11,867 bases of DNA, from positions 1 to 11,867 of the forward strand of contig SXKQ01000146.1 in assembly GCA_005778045.1 (NCBI GenBank), read 5' to 3'. The position numbers and the translations under genes are program-made. The DNA comes from Planctomycetia bacterium (GTDB lineage Bacteria; Planctomycetota; UBA1135; GCA-002686595). Positions 1 to 5,905 of the stretch are shown here, one piece after another. The notes beneath the pieces were generated by a model, which searched no databases, was not told the origin of the DNA, and saw nothing but the letters and a program-made list of their open reading frames with translations. Each line of letters begins with the position of its first letter. The first letter of the stretch is position 1.

Positions 1-438
1 CGCAGCGGCTACGTCAACCACGGCAACGCCATGGACACCGACAACGGCCTGATCGTGCCGGTGATCAAGGACGTGCAGTCGAAGGGCATCCTGCAGCTCG
101 CGGTTGAGCTGAATGAGCTCGCCGAGCGCACGCGCTCGGGCAAGGTCAAGCCGGACGAGCTCAAGGGCTCGACCTTCTCGATCACCAACGCCGGCAACAT
201 CGGCGGCATCCTCGCCACGCCGATCATCAACTTCCCCGACATCGCCATCATGGGCGTGCACCGCATCGTGAAGCGCCCGGGCGTCGTCGAGACCCCGCAG
301 GGCGACAAGATCGAGGTGCGCCAGTACATGAACTTCTCGGCCTCCGTCGACCACCGCTTGGCCGACGGCGCCGACGGCGCGCGCTTCCTCGTCCACATCA
401 AGCGCCTGCTCGAAAACCCCGGCCTGCTCGCGCTCTAG
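1..438 (+). CDS. Dihydrolipoamide acyltransferase (E2) of a 2-oxoacid dehydrogenase complex, C-terminal part
   Basis: This is the last 145 codons of a gene that begins before the window; the frame is open from base 1 and ends at TAG (436-438). E2 proteins move the acyl group from lipoyl-lysine to CoA in the cytoplasmic pyruvate, 2-oxoglutarate or branched-chain dehydrogenase complexes. The visible part is the catalytic domain. It has the conserved segments GLIVPVIKD, FSITNAGNIGG and PIINFPDIAI, and the active-site motif DHRLADG, with catalytic His at 352-354 and Asp at 364-366. It ends LLENPGLLAL, as is normal for the family. The lipoyl and E1/E3-binding domains would lie upstream, so the complex it serves cannot be decided; the GNIGG/TPIINFPD style resembles pyruvate or branched-chain E2. 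The ATG at 31 lies inside the domain and is not the true start. A strong hairpin follows the stop, so this is probably the end of its operon. Confidence 0.93.
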   Translation, partial: RSGYVNHGNAMDTDNGLIVPVIKDVQSKGILQLAVELNELAERTRSGKVKPDELKGSTFSITNAGNIGGILATPIINFPDIAIMGVHRIVKRPGVVETPQGDKIEVRQYMNFSASVDHRLADGADGARFLVHIKRLLENPGLLAL

Positions 439-466
439 CCGCCCGCGCTGGCTGCGCTACAACTTC

Positions 467-499
467 CGACGGCGGTGGGGCTCGCCCCTGCCGCCGTCG
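467..499 (+). terminator. Hairpin terminator after the E2 gene
   Basis: The arms 467-480 and 486-499 pair over 14 bp, 12 Watson-Crick and two central G-T wobbles, around the 5-nt loop CTCGC. The stem starts 28 nt after the E2 stop codon. Only a weak T-poor tract follows (tgctt at 501-505), so it is an intrinsic-like hairpin without a classic U-run, as is common in GC-rich genomes. It also separates the E2 gene from the FG-GAP gene. Confidence 0.7.
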
Positions 500-611
500 C
501 TGCTTGGACCGAGGGCTCGCACTGGGCGGGCCCCCGGATCGCGGAAAGCGTGCGAGAGTCTCGCGGCGCGGCCTGTTCAGTTCAGGACGGGTGCGCCACT
601 TGGTTCGCACC

Positions 612-2319
612 ATGGAGTACCTCCTGATTCCGTCTGCACTTCTCCTCGCTGTTCCCGCCTCTGCCCAGAGCCTGATCCAGCGCATCGACGGCAGTGATCC
701 CGGCGACCGGCGCGGTCAGGCGCTGCTCGGCGGCATCGACTTCAACGCGGACGGGCACGCGGACCTCGTGATCGGCGCGCCCTTCGACGACGCGAATGGC
801 CTCGTCGACAACGGCTCGACCTCGCTCGTGTCGGAAGCGACGGGGCAGGTGCTCGTGACCCGCGCGGGGCTCGCGCCCGACGACCACTTCGGATTTGCGC
901 TGGCGCTCGCGGGCGATCTCAACGCCCATGGTGAGACGGACATCTCGGTCGGCGCACCCCATGCGCTTGGCCCGGGCGGTCCGTCCGGGCAGCGTGCGCG
1001 TGCTCTCCGGGGCCACGCTCCAGCCGCTGCTCACGGTGTTCGGCGAGCTCGACGGCGAGGAGTTTGGCTACTCGGTCGCCGGCGGCACGGACGAAAATGG
1101 CGATGGCGTGCCCGACCTCGTCGTGGGCGCTCCCTCCAGCGACTATCCACTCGGTCCGAGCGGCCTCCACGTGGTCGATGCGGGCTATGCGGGCTTCATC
1201 TCGGGGGCGACGGGTGTGATGGGTGCGCGGATCGTCTTCACCACAGCTGGCAGTCGCTGCGGGCATGCGGTCGCCAACGCCGGGGACGTCAATGGCGACG
1301 GTGACGCGGACTTCAGCGTCGGAGTTCCGGGTCCGGGCGGGCAGTGCATCTGGGTCGGGGATGACGTGTCTTCCTCGCAGTCTTTCATTGCGGGGGTCTG
1401 CGGTAGCCAGTCGCTGTCGAGCTTCGGCGCGTCCTTGGCCGGAGGAATGGATCTCGACGGAGACGGTCGTTCGGAACTCCTCATCGGCGCGCCGACCCAA
1501 GACCTTGGGACGCGCACCGATGCGGGCGCGGTGTTTCACTTCAACCCCACGACGCTGGCGCTCGCGCCTGTGCTCGAGGGAAGCGCCGCGAATGACCAGT
1601 TCGGGTTCTCCGTGGCGACGCTCGCGGACCTCAACGGTGATGGGAAGCGCGAGCTTGGCGTGGGAGCGAAGGGCGGGAGCTACGTCGCGATCGAGGACCT
1701 CGCGCGCGGGGAGCGCATGAGCCTGCTCGACGTCGGCGTGCTCGGCTTCAGCTTCGGGACCGCAATCTGCGCGGCCGGCGACTTCGATGCCGACGGGCTC
1801 GCGGACTATGCGGTGGGCGCGCCGCAGATGGCTCCGGGTGCGAACCTGCTCGCGGGTTCCGTGTTCGTGTTCTCGAGCGCGCCGTGGAGCGTGGCGTACT
1901 GCACCGCGGGCACGACCTCGAATGGCTGCAACGCCGCGCTCAGCGCTTCCGGCGTGCCGAGCCTCACCGCGACGAGCGGCTTCACGCTCACGGCCATCGA
2001 CGTCGAAGGCGACAAGTCGGGTCTGATCTTCTACGGCCTGAGCGGCCGCACGGCCCTGCCCTGGGGCCTCTCCACGAGCTTCCTGTGCGTGAAGTCCCCG
2101 ACGCAGCGTACCTCGACCCTCTCGTCCGGTGGCACCGCCGGTACCTGCACGGGCACGATCTCGCTCGACTTGCTCGACTGGCTCGCGTCCCACCCCGGCG
2201 CCCTCGGCACCGGCGCCAGCGTCGGCACCATCGTCGACGCCCAATGCTGGTTCCGCGACCCGCCCTCGCCGAAGACCACCCAGCTCTCCAACGCCCTCGA
2301 GTTCATCCTCGTCCCCTAG
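612..2319 (+). CDS. Secreted FG-GAP repeat (integrin alpha-like beta-propeller) protein, interrupted by a 1-nt frameshift
   Basis: The gene starts at ATG 612, which gives a clean Sec signal peptide (LLIPSALLLAVPASAQS, cleavage expected after ASA). At least seven FG-GAP blades follow, each with a D-x-N/D-x-D-G calcium-binding loop and a GAP or GxP turn: DFNADGHADLVIGAP, DENGDGVPDLVVGAP, DVNGDGDADFSVGVP, DLDGDGRSELLIGAP, DFDADGLADYAVGAP and others. The N-terminal part (to about 985) is in the frame of 612. From about 990 the homology continues in the next frame (GSVRVLSGATLQ) to TAG 2317-2319. Removing one base in CC/GGG at 985-989 restores a 568-residue protein reading GGPSGSVRVLSG. Without that correction the second part would be read only from an internal start such as ATG 961. 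The last 140 residues are a separate Cys-containing domain (see finding). The family is extracellular and may bind ligands or surfaces; the partner is unknown. No good Shine-Dalgarno is visible. A real mutation and a sequencing error are both possible. Confidence 0.85.
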
Positions 2320-2338
2320 CGCGTCGCGCACGAAGACT

Positions 2339-2374
2339 TCAGGCCGCCGCGGATTGCACTCCGTGGCGGCCTGA
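2339..2374. terminator. Bidirectional hairpin between converging FG-GAP and SUMF1-domain genes
   Basis: The arms 2339-2352 and 2361-2374 form 14 pairs with one G-T wobble around an 8-nt loop (ATTGCACT). It lies 20 nt after the FG-GAP stop and 22 nt after the SUMF1-domain stop on the other strand, so one structure can serve both genes. Neither side has a strong T-run. Confidence 0.72.
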
Positions 2375-2395
2375 TGCGTTGTGGGCGTGGTGGGG

Positions 2396-3493
2396 CTAGC
2401 GGCCGCCCTTGCGCTGGCGGTCGAGGATTTCCTGCACGCTGTCGAGGTCGGCGTCCCAGGCGCGCTTGCGGTCGGAGTCGGTGGGGGCGGCGAGGGGGCG
2501 GGCGAGGCGGAAGCCGACGAACTTGGCGTCGGTGAGGTACCAGATCGACTTGGGCAGCTGGGGGTCCTGCACCTTCCAGTTGGCGCTCGAGCCGCGGCGG
2601 GCGGCGGAGCGCAGGCGGTCGGGGTCGTCGTCCCAGGAACCGCCGCGCACGACGCGCGGGTAGAGCTGCGTGGGCCAGTTGCAGGGGTTCGACGCGAGCT
2701 GGTCCTTGGCGCGCGCGTAGAAGTCCTTGTCGTGCTGGTCGAGCACCCACTCGGCCACGTTGCCGTGCATGTCGTAGAGGCCCCACGGGTTGGGCTTCTT
2801 CTGCTTCACCTTCTGGTACTTGCCGTCGGCGTTGTCGAAGTGCCACGCGTGCTCGCCCAGCGCCTGCGCGTCGTCGCCGAAGGAGTAGGCGGTCTTCGTG
2901 CCCGCGCGGCAGGCGTATTCCCACTCGCCCTCGGTCGGCAGGCGATAGAAGCGCCCGGTCTTCATCGAGAGCCACTTCGTGTAGTGGCGCGCGGCGAACT
3001 CGGTCATGCACACGGCGGGAAAGCCCTCGATGCCCATGCCGAAGTCCATCGGCACGTAAGGCGGCGTGGGGCGGCTCACGGCGTCGGCCCACGTGTCGTT
3101 CTCGCCCGCGGCGAAGCGCCCCGACTTGCGCAGCTCGATATCGAGCTTGAACTGGAACAGGCGGAACTCGTCCCACGTGAGCTCGTGCTCCTCGAGCCAG
3201 AAGGGCGCGATCTCGACTTCGTGCACGGGTCCCTCGTCGGGCTTGCGTTCCGCCTCGCTGTCGGGGCTTCCCATGGCGAACTTGCCGCCGGGAATCGGGA
3301 GCATGGTGAAGCTCACGTCGGAGCCCGGAATGCGCTCGACGTAGCGCTTCATGTCCTTCTCGCTCGCGGCCTCGGCGTCCGGGTTGGGGAGCGGTGCGGG
3401 CAGGCCCGCGGGAAGGTCCGGGTAGACGAAGACCTCGCCCTGCGGGGCGAGCGGGAGCGCGAGCGCGACGGCGGCGAAGGCGAACGTGAGCAT
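2396..3493 (-). CDS. Exported SUMF1/FGE-fold (formylglycine-generating-enzyme-like) protein lacking the catalytic Cys pair
   Basis: The protein has 365 residues from ATG 3493; a GTG at 3496 adds one residue and is an equal alternative. The N-terminus is a hydrophobic Sec-type signal (LTFAFAAVALALPLAPQG). The rest is a full-length SUMF1 domain: IPGGKFAMGS near residue 70, RLPTEGEWEY at 184-193, NPWGLYDMHGNVAEW at 235-249, VVRGGSW ending at 287, and VGFRLAR near the C-terminus. True formylglycine-generating enzymes carry two cysteines shortly after the GGS motif (human C336 and C341). Here those positions are Asp289 and Leu294, so copper-dependent conversion of sulfatase Cys is not expected. 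Many bacterial SUMF1 proteins are structural, ligand-binding or have other activities; I infer that this is one, exported to the periplasm or surface. It is a single gene, convergent with the FG-GAP gene and divergent from apbE with 49 bp between starts. No clear Shine-Dalgarno is seen. Confidence 0.88.
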   Translation of the reverse strand: MLTFAFAAVALALPLAPQGEVFVYPDLPAGLPAPLPNPDAEAASEKDMKRYVERIPGSDVSFTMLPIPGGKFAMGSPDSEAERKPDEGPVHEVEIAPFWLEEHELTWDEFRLFQFKLDIELRKSGRFAAGENDTWADAVSRPTPPYVPMDFGMGIEGFPAVCMTEFAARHYTKWLSMKTGRFYRLPTEGEWEYACRAGTKTAYSFGDDAQALGEHAWHFDNADGKYQKVKQKKPNPWGLYDMHGNVAEWVLDQHDKDFYARAKDQLASNPCNWPTQLYPRVVRGGSWDDDPDRLRSAARRGSSANWKVQDPQLPKSIWYLTDAKFVGFRLARPLAAPTDSDRKRAWDADLDSVQEILDRQRKGGR

Positions 3494-3531
3494 CACGGGA
3501 GAGGTTAGGCTGCTCGCGCCATCCCGTCACC

Positions 3532-3536
3532 GGAGG
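3532..3536 (+). promoter_or_regulatory. Shine-Dalgarno site for the ApbE gene
   Basis: GGAGG lies 6 nt before ATG 3543. It decides the start: the same frame is open back to a GTG at 3486, but that start lacks such a site and would hide the lipoprotein signal behind 19 extra residues. Confidence 0.8.
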
Positions 3537-3542
3537 CCCTGT

Positions 3543-4574
3543 ATGGAAATCGTGCGAAGGACCGTCCTTTGGCTTGCGCTGGCGCTATTTATCGCTGGCT
3601 GCGCGGCTCCGCAGCGCTTCGAGTTCGAGGACGCGGCGATGGGGACGCAGTTTCGCGTCGTGCTGTATGCACCGAGCGAGAGCCTGGCGGGCCGCGCGGC
3701 GGCGGACGCGTTCGCGCACGTGAAGGAGCTCGATGCGCTCCTCAGCGACTACCGCGACGACAGCGAGGTGGCGCGCATCTCGCAGCGGAGCGGGAACGGC
3801 GAGCCTGTGGTGGTGTCCGAGCACACGTGGCGCGTGAGCGCGCTCGCGCAGTTGTACGCGCAGCTCTCGGGAGGGGCCTTCGATCCGACGGTCGGGCCGC
3901 TGGTCGCGCTGTGGCGGCGCGCGCGGCGGCAGGGCGAGCTGCCCGACGCAGCTCGGCTGGCCGACGCGCTCGCGCGCACGGGCTGGCAGGCGCTCGAGCT
4001 CGAGCCGCGGTCTCGCAGCGTCGCGCTCGCGCGGCCCGGCATGCAGCTCGACTTCGGCGGCATCGCGAAGGGCTACGCGCTCGACGTTGCGCTCGACACG
4101 CTCGCGCGCCACGGGATCGAGAGCGCGCTCGTCGATGGTGGCGGCGACATCGCCGTCCGCGCTGCGCCGCCCGGGCGCGCCGGGTGGCTCGTGACGGTCC
4201 GGCCTTTCAGCGATGAAATCGCCAGCCTGTCGCTCGAACTCTCCCACGCGGCGATCGCGACGTCGGGTGACGCATTCCAATCCCTCGAGCTCGACGGAGT
4301 GCGCCACTCGCACATCGTCGACCCGCGCACGGGACGCGCGCTCGTCTCGCGCACCTCGGCCTCGGTTCTCGCCGCGGACGGGGCCTCGGCGGACGCGCTC
4401 GCGACGGCGCTGTGCGTGCTCGGGCCGCAGGCCGGGCTCTCGCTCGCCGCGCGCGCCGGCTGCGAGGCCCGCATCGCGCGCGAGACACCCATCGGGATCG
4501 AAAGCGTCGCCACGAAGGGCTTCGAGGCGCGTATCCTGTCTCCGTTGATCGCCCCCGCGAACTGCAGTCCCTGA
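3543..4574 (+). CDS. apbE: FAD:protein FMN transferase, lipoprotein (ApbE family)
   Basis: ApbE enzymes transfer FMN from FAD to a Thr or Ser of a target flavoprotein, usually outside the cytoplasmic membrane, in a Mg2+-dependent reaction. The 343-residue product has the normal family length. Residues 1-20 are a lipoprotein signal with lipobox IAGC (Cys20 becomes the lipidated N-terminus). Family motifs appear in order: MGTQFRV at 33-39, GGAFDPTVG at 110-118, LDFGGIAKGYALD at 169-181, VDGGGDI at 197-203, HIVDPRTG at 257-264 and ADALATAL, in which Asp284 and Thr288 sit at the Mg2+-ligand positions. All key residues look intact. The start is fixed by GGAGG 6 nt upstream. The next gene starts 13 nt after the stop, so the two are probably one transcript. 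No obvious flavinylation target (NqrB/C, RnfG/D or an FMN-bind domain) is in the window. The divergent spacer to the SUMF1 gene is only 49 bp and shows no convincing promoter. Confidence 0.95.
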   Translation: MEIVRRTVLWLALALFIAGCAAPQRFEFEDAAMGTQFRVVLYAPSESLAGRAAADAFAHVKELDALLSDYRDDSEVARISQRSGNGEPVVVSEHTWRVSALAQLYAQLSGGAFDPTVGPLVALWRRARRQGELPDAARLADALARTGWQALELEPRSRSVALARPGMQLDFGGIAKGYALDVALDTLARHGIESALVDGGGDIAVRAAPPGRAGWLVTVRPFSDEIASLSLELSHAAIATSGDAFQSLELDGVRHSHIVDPRTGRALVSRTSASVLAADGASADALATALCVLGPQAGLSLAARAGCEARIARETPIGIESVATKGFEARILSPLIAPANCSP

Positions 4575-4578
4575 GGAG
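4573..4578 (+). promoter_or_regulatory. Shine-Dalgarno site for the Gfo/Idh/MocA gene
   Basis: GAGGAG overlaps the apbE stop codon (TGA 4572-4574) and lies 9 nt before ATG 4588. This arrangement supports the chosen start and translation from a shared mRNA. Confidence 0.75.
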
Positions 4579-4587
4579 CATCTTTCG

Positions 4588-5898
4588 ATGACGAGCGAGC
4601 CCCAGAAGAACGTGTCGAGCCCGAGCCGCCGCGACGTCCTGCGCACCGGTGGCGTGGTAATCGCGACCGGAGCCGTCGCCAGCGCTCTGCCCGCAGGCAC
4701 GCTCGGTTTCCACTCGAGCGGCACCGACGTGCTGCGCGTGGGCCTCGTGGGCTGCGGCGGCCGCGGCACGGGTGCGGCGGCGCAAGCGCTGAGCGCCGAT
4801 CCGCAGGTGGAGCTCGTGGCGATGGGGGACGCGTTCGCGGACCACGTCGAGACGGCGCTCAAGTCCCTCAAGGCGAACCCCGAGTTCGGCGCGCGCGTCA
4901 AGGTGGACGACGATCACAAGTTCACGGGCTTCGACAACTACAAGCGCGTGATCGACGCCGTCGACGTCGTGCTCTTTGCCACGTCGCCGCACTTCCGGCC
5001 CATGCAGGTCGAGTACGCGGCGCAGTCGGGCAAGCACATGTTCGTCGAGAAGCCGATCGCGACCGACTCGCCCGGCGTACGGCGCGTGATGGCCGCCTGC
5101 GAGCTCGCACGGCAGAAGAAGCTCAACGTCGTCTCGGGCCTGTGCTACCGCTACGAAAAGAAGAAGCGCGAGACGATCCGGCGCGTGCACGATGGCGCGA
5201 TCGGCAAGATCCTCGCGGCGCAGACCACCTACAACACGGGCGGCCTGTGGCATCGCGGGCGGCAGCCGGAGTGGAGCGACATGGAGTGGCAGATGCGCAA
5301 CTGGCTCTACTTCACGTGGCTCTCGGGCGACCACATCGTCGAGCAGCACATCCACTCGCTCGACAAGGTCGCGTGGGCGCTCGGCGACAAGTACCCCGAG
5401 CGCGTGACGGCCAGCGGCGGGCGCGCCCAGCGCACCGAGGAGAAGTGGGGCAACATCTACGACCATTTCAACACGGTCTTCGACTACGAAGACGGCGTGA
5501 AGGTGTTCAGTTCCTGCCGCCAGTGGAACGGCGCGTCGAGCGACGTCAGCGACCAGGTGTTCGGCACGCAGGGCATCGCGCACCTGCAGTCGCACTCGAT
5601 CGAGGGCGAGAAGGCTTGGCGCTACCGCGAGGTCGAGGGCGAGCAGGACGACATGTACCAGAACGAGCACGACGAGCTGTTTGCCGCGATTCGCAAGGGC
5701 GCGGTGATCGACAACTCGGACTACATGTGCAAGTCGACGATGATGGCGATCATGGCTCGCATGGCCGCCTACACGGGCCAGACGCTGACGTGGGAGCAGG
5801 CGTGGAACAGCCAGGAAAACCTCGCCCCGGCCTCCTACGAGTGGACTTCGATCGCGACGCCGCCCGTCGCGATCCCGGGCATCACCAAGTTCATCTGA
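4588..5898 (+). CDS. Tat-exported Gfo/Idh/MocA-family oxidoreductase
   Basis: The 436-residue protein begins with a twin-arginine signal: SRRDVLR at residues 13-19 followed by a hydrophobic stretch to about 37. The Rossmann domain follows, with G-x-G-x-x-G as GCGGRG at 55-60 and the family EKP motif at 154-156 (Lys155 is the usual catalytic or nucleotide-contact Lys). The C-terminal alpha/beta domain contains HIVEQHIHSLDK at 249-260, in which His256 and Asp259 fit the family H-x-x-D. These enzymes use NAD(P)(H) on sugars and related polyols; the Tat signal suggests the cofactor is loaded before export. Exported Gfo/Idh/MocA proteins of this length are common in Planctomycetota and their substrates are mostly unknown. 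The gene is 13 nt downstream of apbE. It converges with the sulfatase gene, with 7 bp between stop codons. The Tat start is supported by GAGGAG 9 nt upstream. Confidence 0.94.
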   Translation: MTSEPQKNVSSPSRRDVLRTGGVVIATGAVASALPAGTLGFHSSGTDVLRVGLVGCGGRGTGAAAQALSADPQVELVAMGDAFADHVETALKSLKANPEFGARVKVDDDHKFTGFDNYKRVIDAVDVVLFATSPHFRPMQVEYAAQSGKHMFVEKPIATDSPGVRRVMAACELARQKKLNVVSGLCYRYEKKKRETIRRVHDGAIGKILAAQTTYNTGGLWHRGRQPEWSDMEWQMRNWLYFTWLSGDHIVEQHIHSLDKVAWALGDKYPERVTASGGRAQRTEEKWGNIYDHFNTVFDYEDGVKVFSSCRQWNGASSDVSDQVFGTQGIAHLQSHSIEGEKAWRYREVEGEQDDMYQNEHDELFAAIRKGAVIDNSDYMCKSTMMAIMARMAAYTGQTLTWEQAWNSQENLAPASYEWTSIATPPVAIPGITKFI

Positions 5899-5905
5899 CG
5901 CGCGC

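Noticed and set aside
1000..1225. SGAT motifs in the FG-GAP protein (VLSGATLQ, FISGATGV) as possible ApbE flavinylation sites
   Set aside because: The flavinylation motif needs Asp three residues before S/T-G-A-S/T, and here that position is Arg or Gly. SGAT-like strings are part of the repeating blade pattern in such proteins, and the gene is not in the apbE operon.
919..2331. Long open frame on the minus strand opposite the FG-GAP gene
   Set aside because: It is rich in Arg, Ala and Glu with no domain pattern and mirrors the codon bias of the real gene on the other strand, as expected at high GC.
3486..3542. GTG at 3486 as the apbE start, overlapping the divergent SUMF1 gene start
   Set aside because: It lacks a ribosome site and would place 19 residues before the lipoprotein signal; ATG 3543 has GGAGG at 6 nt.
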